The notes below the pieces were generated by a model. It was not told the origin of the DNA. It did no database searches and saw only the letters and a list, made by a program, of their open reading frames with translations. The translations under genes were made by a program, and so were the position numbers. From Andrena cerasifolii (lineage: Eukaryota > Arthropoda > Insecta > Hymenoptera > Andrenidae), in assembly GCF_050908995.1 (NCBI RefSeq), contig NC_135130.1:10719001-10783000 (forward strand): a DNA stretch of 64,000 nucleotides. Reading direction: 5' to 3'. The stretch's first letter is position 1. Each line of letters opens with the position of its first letter. Of this stretch, positions 12,386 through 25,065 are shown one piece after another.

Positions 12386-15300
12386 GTTAGGGAGAGTCCA
12401 TACACAGTTGTGGAGTTGGTCAAAGGTTACTATACAAGCAACGTGTGCGACTGTGTATTAGAATTATCCAATCCCACCCAGGCTGTACAGGCTAAACACG
12501 TAATGTACAGTAGCGCGCAAAATTACCTTCTTCGCGAAACTCTTTCCTCCCTCTTCGCGTCTTCCCGCATCTCGCCACACATTTGCGCCTCCGCGTGACT
12601 GATTAAAATTCGGCTAAAATTTCTTTCCCCTGTAACGCTAACGGCGAGCTATATGTTTCAGCCGAACCACCGGCCCTACTGAATTTCTTTTACTCCTCCC
12701 CCGTTCCTAACGCTCTATTTTCAATATGAGATTTTAAGCCGCGGTTGCTTTAATGCCGCGCCGTAAATTCGGATTTTAAACAAGCGGCCGGTGCTAATGA
12801 AATTAGTCTGGTAATTATTGGCACGAGGGTGTGCGCGACGCGAGTCCATTTTAGGACGCGAAGCAAGTCCTCCTTAAACGGTCGATTCCAGCGTGTCAGA
12901 TTCTTTCGGTGCTCGTCAAATATTCAATTACCGTGCAAGAGAGCGGTAAAAGCAACGCGAATAAACGTGCACGAGGCCATAAAGGAGGAGGACCTTGAAG
13001 AAAGATGGCTGTAGCTCCGCTCCGCGTCGGCCAGCGGGCTGAATAGGCGACTTGACATAATATAAAATCGCTTCACCAAAGGGAAATATTTCAGGAAGAA
13101 TTATCTTTGTATTCCCTGGCAGGGAATCGACATGGCCCTTCTTCCTTCGTTTAATCAAACTCCCTTCCACCGAGCAATTTCCCCGGTTACTTCCAGGCCT
13201 GAATTTTTAAGAACCCAGCCCCCCGTCGAATCCTCCGACCGCTAACCAAACCGACGAGGAAAATCAAATTTCCCCGAATCCCTGCAACAAACGCCCGTCA
13301 GCTTTAGAAAAAAAAAAAGAAGTAGACCTCCGATCGACATACTAATTGATCGGTAACAAGAGGGCGCAGAATCGCAATGATTACGCGCGAGCCAGGGCAA
13401 AAAGAAGCGTGGAAAAGTGATTGGAGCCGGGTGGACGGAAATAAAAAGGAACTCGACGAAAGTGACTCTTTTTACTTGGCCTGGCATTGTAGCGTTCACG
13501 AGGGCACTCTGTATTCGTCTAAGTAAACCAAGAACGAAAGCGTCGCCGCCAACTGTCCAACCCACAAATCCCACACGAACGCGGGCCGCGATGCGCGCGT
13601 GATGGTGAGCAGGTAAACACGCACACACTTGCCCCGCCGGGCGTGTGAACGCGCCTTAAGCATCTGGTCGTGGCTGGACACATCCGTCGGCCACGAAAGT
13701 GCATGAGAGCAAACACACAAACGTACCCCGAACCTGTCGAGGGGTTCGAGAGATCGGGATCGCCCTGGCTACTCTACCTGCAGCAATTTAAAGGTTAATG
13801 TCGCCCCGAACGACCGATATAAACCCTTTCCTCGTCATTATCGTCGTCGATATTATTGCCGCCCGGGCCCCCGATCTAGCCCCGTCGTTTCTTTCTTTCC
13901 TCCGCCTTCCACCGATGGGACGCGATCGGGGACTTTCACCTTCGTCCGGCGCTGAGCGAGCTCCTTCGCGTCTGGTGGTCCTCGCGTGGACCAGCGCACT
14001 AATCACACTAATTTCATCGAGTAGAATCGCCAGCGGAGGGAGTTCTTGGGCCGTCGGGTCCCTAGTAGCATTTCTGGTTGGCCCACAGTATCCCCAAGTT
14101 GGGAACTAGTTGGCCATCAAAATGCCAACAATAAATGCTGCTAGGGGTGTAGGCACCGAGAACTTTAGTTTCTCAGGGAAAAGGTCCTTCGCGAAAAGAT
14201 ATGCCCTGTGGGATTAGGGGCAACATGTTTATCGGCGCTCATAACTCGTCGCGTTCGTTTCAGCGAGCCCTGAAATCGGTTCTTTGATTACCCATCAAAA
14301 TCCATTTTGTGCCATCGAGCGGCTTCCTCGGCAGCCTGACGGCAAGCAATAAAACGCTACGTAAGACGAGGAGAACTGGCGGTCATCACGAATTCGATCG
14401 TACCGTCGACTACTTATGGACCAATTTTTCTCCGGCCCCTCGTCCCGGAGGGGGAGCGGAGGACGGGATGAAAAACAGTCCATTACGAGCGACGATGGAG
14501 AATATTGTCCAGCCCGTCGAATTAATCGCGATGACGAATAATGATTGATTTTTTAGCCTGTCAGGTTGGCTCGCGGAAAAAAAGGAAAGGGGAAAACCTG
14601 AGAAGTTTAATCAATTAATGGGCAACGGTGGAGCGGGGTCATTAAATTGCCGACTCCTGTCATAATCTATCTCACCTCTGGTCGGTTAAACTTGGCTAAT
14701 AATTCGCCAGATTGGCGGCGGCAGTAGGCATGCGCAACAAAAACCAATAATACTGGCTCTCTCTCCACTTACCCATACAGAGTGGCTCTACACCCCGCTC
14801 TATAGCCTCCGTTCGGTACCCCCGTGGTCCACCCTAACCCCGACATCATCCCCGGCAACCATGCGAACCACGCTGCAGCAACAACGTACCGACATCGTGC
14901 CACTAGAGATGGGAATAAACTTGACTCGTACGACACGTTTCGGCTGCCCCCTCGGATTTCATTGCCACGCGAATTACACCCCTTATACCACCTCGCTAAA
15001 GTATACTCATGATTCGTACGAGAAGAATCGATCGGTTTGCCGCGAGAATGTTTGGACGCAAAAGCTATTTGCATGCCGCGATTGTACACCGCTCGCTCGG
15101 GGCGCGACTATGTGGAACAAGCTTTCTACCGTGTTCGCTCGATTTATAATTAAAAACAATTCGTCGAGACACGGAGAGGCAGCTGCAATACAGTGTAATT
15201 ATAGACTGTTGTATTATGTTACTTTCTACGTTGGAATATAGGTTACCGTAATCCATCCTCATTACGCTTCTTACGCTTTCAGATGTATCAAATTCAAATG

Positions 15301-18300
15301 AATTAATCAACGCTGTTTCCGCACATTGTGGAAGCAGGCGCGCCGAGCGCGTTTCTTCTGAAAGCAATTAAAAGTTCGGGCGCCTAGGCTCCGTCTTCGA
15401 TCCAACAAATCATACTTGTCCCATTTCTGTCGACGCCCGACGCGCCGTATCAACTGCTCCAATCGACTTCGATTCGCAAACAGTCCCTCGGATCGATCTG
15501 GGATTGCCAACTTCTTTTTCGGGAAAATATAGCAGGTTTACGGCCAAATGTGATAAAAAAAATATACTACCTTTCAGAGGAATGTGGTTCAAAATGAGAC
15601 TGCGTTAAAACAACGCCATCTTATTTTTTAAATGGACATTTTTTGTACCTAGATCGATCCCACGTACACGCGGCGGTGTTTTAATATATCTGCATCGAGC
15701 ATATGCCCCGCCGAATTTGCGCAAGTCTCAGGGAACGCTTAATGGCCAAAAATTTCCGTTTTATTTGAACAATGCCACGAATTTACTCGGCAGCGGAGTG
15801 TACTCCGTGTCTTTGCACATACCGCGAGTACATCTAATTAATTAGCCCCCCGCGGGCCAACGAGAGCACAGCGCCGCCGATCCTAGCCACGCGGTGATTG
15901 TCTGCAGGGGCATTTTGGATCGCGGCGCGGCGGCATGCCCGTCAAAATCGGGGATCGATATTCGACAGTGATCGATGGTACGATGCCATTCCGACGGCTT
16001 AAGGGTTAAACTGGACCGAGCTTGGAGTTTAGTCGATTTGTGGCGTTAATGGATTTGCATCGATCCGTCGATTTAGCGCTCGGCGAAGGGAACGACGGTG
16101 GTTTTATGGATGCTGGAAAAAAGGAGCCGGGGAACCGAAGTGTTGCATCATTTGACTGGCGCGTTTCGCGCGGGCGTATCGGCCAGGAAATTTGCGCTCC
16201 GCGCGAAACATTGAATAGAAAGAAACAATTTCAGTTCCTCCGTGTAAACGCTCGCGGATTTAATACCATTCGATTCGATATTGATTGCTGATTGAGAGGC
16301 GCGGCGGAAAAAACAGGAATTTCTACGCATAGAACCTGAAATATTGAACCAGGAAAATCCCTAAATTCTGTTCCCCAGCCATGTTTGCCGTCGCGGCAGC
16401 TACGACCGAAATGAAATCACATTTCGTTTAACAGGTACATGTCTGGCTCGCGTCGCGAATAAAACAAGGCTCGCTTGATCATTTCATTGAGTTAATCGGC
16501 GGGCTAATCGTTGAATTAAATATTTTCCTAATTATACCGGCCGGCGATTTTGATCGCGTGCGTCGCGAATGGTAATTGAACGTCGCGCGTAAACGAGAAC
16601 TACTCGGAGAAATACGCGCGAAGGAAATTCGGGGGAAAAATTCCGGTTTCGCCGAAAGGAACGGGGGTCGACGCAAACAAATCGATTCTGCCAATTCGTG
16701 CGAGCTTTGTGAGTCATACCTGCATGAAGCATTGCCACTGTGCGGACGTGGTTATGTAAGTCGCGCTTCTGAATAGGAGCCTTTACAAACGTTGCATCGA
16801 TTTTTGTGCGTGTACGTACACAATCACTGGCTTCGGGCACAAAGTGGAATTAAAATGCTCGCCGTACCACCGACGTCGCACTCCTACGCGGTCTCGAAAA
16901 TAGAATCAAGCACGCGTTTAAACGCGACGGATAATTATATAATTATTTACAGGCTGTTTATTCAGCACAGCGTGAATCTGAATAAACCAGATAATTGTAT
17001 TGAAATTTTATTCCGGTCGTTTGTATTTTAAACAAACCGTCGCCCAGATAAATCCGAGCAAGTGGATGTTATTCCTGTTACCCCTTTAATATCGCTTCCC
17101 CTCTGTTTCTCTCGCGCTGGCATTTTTCGTTACATTCGCAACAACGACTCTGCGCGCGCCCGGTAAGGACAGAAAATCTGTAAATATTTATGAAGCAATC
17201 TTGACGGCGTTGCGCTTTGGAAAACGTTCTCGAAGCGCGTTAAGCTGCGATTATCGACAAATGCAATCGACGTACGTACTTATATATTTCTCTGTAATTC
17301 TCCTCTGTCAAACATTCCCGCGAATAAATAGAAAAGCGCGTTGTTAGGAAAGCCTCTGTTTCGTTAGCGACGTTATTTCTTTCCGACGCTTTACCGCGCG
17401 ATATTGCACGCTGGGAGAAGCTACAATGGGGATACGCAACAACGAAATTCTCTGTAGAATAAAGGGGCACAAAGTAGAAATTTTACGGGACAGTTAGTCA
17501 CTATTTAAATGAAATTTCCTCCGCCCAGGCCCCTGCTTCCTGTTGTCCCTGTGGCGAACGTTAATTGCATACATTTCCATCTTAAGCATTTTTACTGGCA
17601 AGTAATATTTCGTAGTCGGGACGTAACGGAACAGCCGGATTCGCGTACAAACGTGCCCCAGTTCCGTTGCAATTCCCCGGACTTTATTTCGCTAATCGCC
17701 TTACGCGACAACCGCGTATCGCGTAATCGTTTCTCGCCCTTTCCTCTCCATTCGCTCCACCCCCAATTACACCCGCGTTGTCCCGGACCCTCGAAATTTT
17801 TCCGAAACTTCTCGGCCGAGCTTCCGTCGGTTTCGGGCCGCCACCGATTCGACGACAGGCTGCTCGAGATTCGATAACAGTCCCGAAGGGAGGCACTCGG
17901 GGTGTATCAGAAACGATTTGTCACACGTTGCGCGGAGTTAGTCGGCGGGAGTTAGGTGCCATTTATTCCCGAAAGGTCTCCCGGGGACGCCCGGAACGGA
18001 ATAAACGCGGACTTATTATTCTGACGAAGCACGGGATCGCTTCGAATGGGCCAGGCGCTAAAGTATCGGCGGAAGATGGGTTGTAGATAGACGACCGCTC
18101 GCTGGCGGAGGAAAAGACAGGTTAATCGTGTCGTGTGCGCAGGGCTTAAGGGTACGTTCACCCGATCGCGGATTCCCCATCGTTCTCCGCACCACCAGCC
18201 GAACAACAAGCAACTGCGTGCACGCGAATTCCACGAGTTTTATTTAGAACATTGAATTATTCTAACGCGACGAATGGCATGCTCGGCTGGACGGTCGAAG

Positions 18301-18627
18301 GAGAAAGGGGCGGCCGCGAGGAAACCCTTTCGCTATTTATCGAATGAATTATGCAGGCCAATTGGACCCCCCCTCGCGAGTGTAAAACGAGGCACGTCCC
18401 TCTGCCGATTCGATGGAAACGACGACGACGACAACGGAAAGCCCGCGATAATTTCCAATGCCCGTGGAAACTGCACGCGGGGAATCCGCTTAATGATCGG
18501 AAGAATATGAGAAAACTCCAGGGAGCCGCTCCGATAATTAAATAACGATAACGGGGAGTCGTTCGTCAGCAATTTCCTGATTAATAAACAACAACAACGC
18601 CGACCGTTCCCGGCCGCGATCTCGCGA
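12386..18627. other. non-coding stretch
   Basis: No supported exon. It is CpG-rich with scattered short runs. The only structure I can point to is an imperfect hairpin at about 14060-14147. Confidence 0.65.
14060..14147. repeat. imperfect hairpin, possible small element
   Basis: The outer arms CCCTAGTAGCATTT and AAATGCTGCTAGGGG are near-perfect inverted complements about 60 bp apart. Further short complementary blocks (TTGGCC with GGCCA, CCCAA with TTGGG) lie inside. This could be the remnant of a small foldback element or a structured RNA; I cannot tell which. Confidence 0.4.
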
Positions 18628-18631
18628 TTAA

Positions 18632-19543
18632 GGGGAGGTTCTGGTCTAGAGCCCCAAAAAATAGGTGATATATAGGAATTAATTAAAGGAAAACTACTAT
18701 ATATAATTTAATGGGACTTGTTGCATTGTATTAAGGATGTCTTATGTTATAGAAATATATTTTTTGTTTTATAATTAATCAGTGCAAACAGCCCTGGGGA
18801 GTCGTTAAAGTTAAGGCGTCAAAAAATTGATCCAAATCGGTGGGACCTGTATCTCTAAAAGTTATTATCCGATTCGACTGAAACCTTTTTTATTTTGAAG
18901 ATTATTCTTTTTTCTAGGGGGGGGGACTAAAAAAAATTACAAAAATTACATTTTTTTTAAAAATAACGACACTTCACGTTTGAAATCACTTTTCCCTGTA
19001 TTTTTCGTCCTTTCAACGCCTTTAAAAATTATAAATTTTCAACTTTTTGTAATTTCTTTTAGTTCCCCCCCTAGCCAAAAGAATAATCTTCAAAATAAAA
19101 CAAGTTTCAGTCGAATCGGATAATAACTTTTGAAGATACAGGTCCCACCGTTTTGAGAACACTGTTTCGAGAAAAACGCATTTGAAGTTTTACGTGAGCG
19201 CCGAGTAGCCGGTTGTGACCCATGTATTTGCCGCGACTCAAATGCCTACAACTTGGGGAATTTTACGAATTTCAACAAATCCTTTCAAACCCGTATTCCT
19301 AAAAGATTGAACATTCGAAAAATGATATAAAAAAAATCGACATTTAGACCAGAACCTCCCCTTAAAGTTTTACGTGAGCGCCGAGTAGCCGGTTGTGACC
19401 CATGTATTTGCCGCGACACAAATGCCTATAACTTCGGGAATTTTACGAATTTCAACAAATCCTTTCAAACCCGTTTTCCTAAAAGGTTGAACATTCGAAA
19501 AATGAAATAAAAGAAAAATCGACATTTAGACCAGAACCTCCCC
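18632..19543. mobile_element. TTAA-flanked inverted-repeat element (MITE-like)
   Basis: The element is bounded by TTAA at 18628-18631 and 19544-19547, and starts GGGGAGGTTCTGGTCTA with the exact 17-bp inverse complement at its far end. It contains no long reading frame, so it is non-autonomous. A TTAA target duplication is typical of piggyBac-type transposition, but the symmetrical ends also allow a TA duplication (mariner-type), so the superfamily is uncertain. The right-hand end is duplicated in tandem and a large internal palindrome is present; both are annotated separately. Confidence 0.7.
18839..19149. repeat. internal inverted repeat, arms about 106 bp
   Basis: The left arm (18839-18945) starts GGTGGGACCTGTATC. 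Its inverse complement lies at 19044-19149, with only scattered mismatches, around a roughly 100-bp loop. The arms lie wholly inside the TTAA-flanked element and may be an older foldback element nested in it. Confidence 0.8.
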
Positions 19544-19546
19544 TTA
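19185..19546. repeat. 180-bp tandem duplication of element end
   Basis: Two direct copies start AAGTTTTACGTGAGCG at 19185 and 19365. They differ at a few positions, and each ends with the inverted terminal sequence CCAGAACCTCCCC followed by TTAA. The element therefore carries two right ends in series. Confidence 0.85.
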
Positions 19547-19547
19547 A

Positions 19548-21672
19548 TGCCGATAGTAGCTACCTGAAATCAGCTTGCAAACAGAAGTGGGTAGAAGCTT
19601 GATTAGCCGCGCCACGAGTCAGAAACAGTGTAATCGCCCGATTATATTAATTCAACGGGGGCCATTTAATTCTCGAGCGTGGGAAGTAAAGTAGCGGAGC
19701 GTTCTCGAAATTATGGGATCGTATTTCGGCGAAAGAGAGATGAAAAAATGAAAGAAATTTTGTTCTTCAACGTTCTAAGACGCGAAGTTATCAGTACTGT
19801 TTATTCTTTGGAATCTGCGCACTTTTATTCGGGCCAGCGAGGGGGAGTTGTTACGGCGTTGCACGAATAAGAATTTCTTCATTACGCCGGATTTACAGCG
19901 GACCCCGGCGGACGCGCGGAGGAGAGGGCCGCCTTCGCAGCGAAGGCGTCGCGGCGCTTATCACCCGGGTCCCTTCTCGCCCTTCTATTTCGCCACGTCG
20001 TTTATGCGCGGCCGAGTCAAGGAATTGTCCGTAATTGCCGTTTTCTTTTAAAGAATTCGCAGCGAGGGAAATAAAATGAAATCAGAGCTGGATGGATGGA
20101 AGCGGAGCTGGTAAGAGGGCGAAACAGAGAGCGCGAGGGTGCAGAAGGGAGCCAGTAATTGCATGCTCTCGCCGGTCGATCCTTTTGTCTTTCGCCGCCA
20201 AATCGCTTTAGTCGCGCAATTTTCTCGCGGAGTTTCGCGCGGACGATTCCGAGACACCCGGTAGCATTCAGCGGCGGGGGAAGGTGACTAGTGGATACTC
20301 GATTAAAAGGACATCATCGACGATCGTGCCCGTGAAACAGAAAGCTGTGGAAAATATTATGCGAGCGATTTATCGCGACTCGTCCGTGTCGCGTGTAATT
20401 GACGTGATTGATGAACACGCGCGAACAATCGAAGGGTTCGATTCATCAAGACTATCGAGGAACAATGTTTATCCGACAGCTGCAGGGCGTCCCGCTTTTA
20501 ATTTATTCCCAGGCCCAGAAAGGGTTGCGGTATACGCAGGCGCGCACCCTCCGCGACTCCCTCAATTATCTTCGGAATTATAGTTGCTCGAGGCCGAGCG
20601 ATGCCAATATCTGTTTCGCAAGCGTTATATTTTCGTCGGCTCTGGCGATCAATCGGGACGAATAAAAATTTTCGCCGCACGGTTTTTCCACTATTTCATC
20701 TGGAATTTACCGAGCCCCTGGTTACTCGGTGGCGGCTACTTGATATTTCCAAGTAAATCTGAGAATACGATACACCCAGAGGGATCGAAAACAGGGATCC
20801 CCAATTTCACAGATTTTCGACCTCCGTAAACCGTGGCGAGTACTTCTTAGCTCGTTTAATAGCATTCGAACTAATTACGCGAAGTGCATTAATAGCCGCG
20901 GTGCAATTAGTCCGAAGTTTCGAGCCGGCGGCTTGTAATAATGCAACAACCAGGGAAATATGCTTGGATGGAGGAGCCGCGGGAAAATCCATGGTATTTC
21001 TATAACCTTTGAATGCGATAAACGAGTTTCCTTAATTAATCGACTGGTCGCGGACGTAAAACGTGCATCCAGCGGCGTTACGAGGACGGAGCGATGATGC
21101 TCGTGTCGCTCGTCCGCGGAGGCACGCGGCTCGTACGTGTGTCGCGTTTCATAAAACTAACATTTAAGCCGGGGAATGCATTATTCATTACGTCATTTCT
21201 GCGGACAGTATTAGAACGTAACCTTGCCCGGCCCGCGGATACTTATTTCTACATACGGCCATCGCATAATAGAATGTTACGCTTTAAAAACTAGTTAGTA
21301 ACAGGCGACGAGTATTCGATCACCTTTTTTTCTTCCTTCGTTACGTGATCGATAACCGCCCGTACGAAAGCAGTTGCAGCGGCATAGTATCTTTAGTAAG
21401 CTAATTGAAAAGTGTAGGAGACTGTGACCAGATAGGGTGAAAAAGGGTGGGTGTATCGTTAGATTCATTAGAGCGAATCCTTTAACACTTTCTTGCCCTT
21501 AATAGTCTTGTACCTGCTCGTCTCCCGCTGAGTAAACGCGAAATCATTGTCGAGGCTGGAGCAACTAGTATTATTCGGGCCGTGATTAGGGTCTGTACAA
21601 AATCCGACTTTTCAGGAAGAAAAGGTTTTCGAATTCCACTATTCTCAAAAAAGCGGTTTTTGAATTTTCACC
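19548..21672. other. non-coding stretch
   Basis: No recognisable gene. The frame at 20284-20583 gives a mildly protein-like start, but it matches no family I know and becomes low-complexity. Confidence 0.6.
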
Positions 21673-21940
21673 AAAAAGATATAATCATATTTTTAATAAA
21701 TATAATAGTTTTTTTTAATAAATATAATAGTTTTTTTTAATAAATATAATAGTTTTTTTTAATAAATATAATAGTTTTTTTTAATAAATATAATAGTTTT
21801 TTTTAATAAATATAATAGTTTTTTTAATAAATATAATAGTTTCTTTTAATAAATATAATAGTTTTTTTAATAAATATAATAGTTTTTTTTAATAAATATA
21901 ATAGTTTCTTTTAATAAATATAATAGTTTTTTTTTAATAA
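21673..21940. repeat. 21-22-bp AT-rich tandem array
   Basis: About eleven or twelve copies of a unit reading roughly TTTTTTTAATAAATATAATAG. The copies vary mainly in the length of the T-run and in an occasional C. The same unit appears once in each 143-bp repeat that follows, so this array is a local expansion of part of the larger unit. Confidence 0.92.
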
Positions 21941-22332
21941 AATAAAATATACTTGCTCTATCTATACCAAAGCAAATAAATAAAGAAATTAAAATAACTA
22001 AAATCCGTGCAGTAATATAAGTTATAAATCTTTATTTCATTTTAATCATATTTTTAATAAATATAATAGTTTTTTTTTAATAAAATAAAATATACTTACT
22101 CTATCTATACCAAAGCAAATAAATAAAGAAATTAAAATAACTAAAATCCGTGCAGTAATATAAGTTATAAATCTTTATTTCATTTTAATCATATTTTTAA
22201 TAAATATAATAGTTTTTTTTTAATAAAATAAAATATACTTACTCCATCTATACCAAAGCAAATAAATAAAGAAATTAAAATAACTAAAATCCGCGCAGTA
22301 ATATAAATTATAAATCTTTATTTCATTTTATA
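21941..22332. repeat. 143-bp tandem repeat, about 3 copies
   Basis: Recognisable starts at 21948, 22091 and 22234 (TATACTTGCT or TATACTTACT) are exactly 143 bp apart. Copies differ at only a handful of bases, which indicates recent amplification. Each complete unit ends with one AATAAATATAATAG plus T-run module. Confidence 0.92.
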
Positions 22333-22870
22333 TTTTCTTCCGAAAATATGAACTCACGAAGTCTCCTGTATTTTAGGAGTTACACGGGAAAATAGTGCCT
22401 ATTTCACTTTGGGGTTAGTTTTCACGCCCATGAACGGCGACTGGGCAGGAATGAAACACACCGTTGCTCTTGGCTTGAGTCACTCCATAAACCCACAAAG
22501 TTGCGTTCCAATCGGTGACTAAGGGTTCGCGGTGTTCCCTCACGAATGACATAATAGTGACATAACAGTTTTTAATCATTATTTTTTATACACGAATGAA
22601 AATTCAGACACCAGTGGCAGAACGAGTCACGAGAACTGTTTATTCACTGTGAAGTTGCATAAGTGAAAAGAGTGCCACAGCAGCTGCTACTGGCATTTCA
22701 AAAATCTATCAGCTATCTCTGTCTCGAAAACCGAAGCCTCGGGTTCCATCCATTTCTTATGGCTTCGGAAATTTGCACATTTAAGCTTGTCCCGTAATTT
22801 TCCATTCGTGACAAATTGGGTTAAGCGTTCGTTGGGAACGACGAAAGGATAATGCATGTGAAATCTGAGA
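22333..22870. other. unassigned sequence next to the satellite
   Basis: More complex sequence follows the satellite directly. A plus-strand frame of about 58 codons is open at about 22350-22522 and includes ATG at 22430. I do not recognise its product. It could be the remnant of a mobile element that carried the satellite. Confidence 0.3.
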
Positions 22871-24639
22871 AAATTGTGCGCCGCAGCATCTTTTTCCCTC
22901 GTAATAAGAGCCGTTAAATTTCCTCCTCTAGCGTCCCACGAATTCTGCTCCTCCGTTTCCTCGCAAAGCCTTTTCAGTTCTAATGTCTCGTCCCAAATCC
23001 TCTCCGTATTTTTAAACTCGATTTTCCCGCAAACGAAGTTCGCTACAAAAACACGCCCCCCCTACAAAGATAATAAGAATCTCCTGGCCGATAATAAGGA
23101 CGATTTCGTGGCGATTTGAACGCGAGAATGACCAATGGAAATTACTTGATTGGAAGGCTATGCATACAAATAGATTTATGCAAATGGAACGCGAGGATTC
23201 AAAGGATACCAAGTCCCCCCGTTTTTTTTTTTGTTTCTGTAATAACGCGCAGATGGAATTATCGATTTCAATTAAACGATCGCGCGCGATGCTGCCACGG
23301 TGAGGCGAGGGAGGCGGGGAATTCGATAACACCGATACACACCACTTTTTCGAGGTTCCTCCATTAGCGGAAGGGGGGGAAGAAATAAATCTATATTTTG
23401 TTTTATGACCGCGCCGCGAAATTCCATGAATTTTTCAACCCCGGGGCCGTTTGCCCGTTATTCCATTTGTTTAGCTTGCCCCAATTGATTTCCTCTCCTC
23501 GTCGGTTTAACGCGGCCGTCGTTTCTCGCTCGCCGTCCCATTGTTTATGCAGCCACGTAAATTCGTAATTATCCGCTATTTTATGTTGCTTCGCGCTCGA
23601 ATTTATCGAAGACGCATTCGAGCGCTAGCGAGCAGTGAATATTTACCGGCACGCACGAAATTATGCAACGGGAGCGGAATTCGAGCGCGCGGCGGTGGAA
23701 ATTTCGCGCGATGCCCCCGGTCGCCGTCTTTCGCGCGGGCACGAGCTATCGAGACGAGTGACGGACGAGGCGTTTCGTAATTGATATCGCCAGATGGGAA
23801 GCTACGGCCGGCGAGAGACACTGGGAGGAATCAAACGCGGACTCGCCGAAGGAAGCGGTCGTTAAAGAAGCAGCCATTAGCATGTCGTTAGCATAATACA
23901 AGGTGAATTTGATTCCGAGTACACGAATGTGCCTCGGACGGTATCGCGGCCGCTGGTAATCGCGTTATTATAAGATACAGAATTATTATTCTACTTAAGC
24001 TCCGCTTTCCCCGAACGTCGCAGATTCAGCTGAACGTGATCCGCTGGAACAAGTAAACGGTGCCTCGTATTCGTGTCTACGCAGAATGCTGAAACAAGAC
24101 TGCCCGTCTCTCTCCGGCCGCTTGTAGCCCCTCAAATTATATGTCTGAACGAATACTTTAATTGGATTAATCGTACGTAATACTACGGATTCTTTTAACG
24201 AAGCCATTATTCTTCTTCCGCGCACCGGCAATCTCGTACACCGATCTCTTGTTTTTATTTCCCGCAGTTCCCCGCTGAAACGACTCCAATGTCACTAAAG
24301 TGCCCATTATCTGATCTCATTATCTGATGATTCATCCTCCGCTCGACATTATCATTCCTTTTTGCTGTGTACAGCTTCTACCAAAGCTTCCAGCAATTCG
24401 CAGCAATGAAAACAAGCATTCCGGTCTGCGAAGCTTCCGCTCTGTTCGGATTCTAATTTAAATATTAGGTAAAGCATTCAAGAGTCTGTTTCACCTCGTA
24501 ATCTCGCGATATCGCGGCGTCTCGTGTTTGCGAGATCAATTAATACCGAGGCTTACCACTCGAGGCTTCGAAAGACACGGATCGGCCCCGTTATCTTATC
24601 TGCAACAATTAACTCGAACGAAAAGTTACACCGATATAA
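22871..24639. other. non-coding stretch
   Basis: No supported gene or transposon end. It is mixed CpG-rich sequence. If the ARID5-type gene extends leftwards as its orientation implies, this is likely to lie in its intron. Confidence 0.6.
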
Positions 24640-25065
24640 TTCATTTGATTTAAAACAATGCAGCCGTCTAGCTGATTTATCGCGCCCGATGTATTCCGTT
24701 CCACAGACTCTGCTCAGAACCGACACAGCGGAGGGGAAGAGAAAAAAAAAGAGAGGAGAAGAAAAGATATCACTTGAGTAATCCGGCTGATTCGTCATTC
24801 GAAGCGTTTCGTTCCGTTCCGCGGCTGAAACAAATCATGCCCGGCGCGTCTAGCGCGAACGAAATTACTTCTCCCGCGATACTTTCACAATAAAAACAAT
24901 GAAGCAACCCGGCTGATTTATCGCTTTAAATATTACTTTCTATTTTCTAACACAACTATTTACGCCTCGGCCTCGCCGTAAACCACTTCCCCGGCATTAT
25001 TCCCACAATAAGAACAATGAAGCAATCCGTCTGATTCATTGCTCGAAACGCTGCCCGGCTTCTGG
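24640..25065. repeat. degenerate tandem repeat, about 120-bp period, 4 units
   Basis: A core like ACAATGAAGCAATCCGGCTGATTCAT recurs in diverged form, with CTGATT at 24672, 24787, 24913 and 25031 (spacings 115, 126 and 118). The third and fourth units share CACAATAA(A/G)AACAATGAAGCAA. Other positions are eroded, so the duplication is old. Confidence 0.6.

Noticed and set aside
20284..20583. 99-codon plus-strand frame with a protein-like beginning
   Set aside because: No recognisable family, no splice signals tied to it, and the second half is compositionally random.
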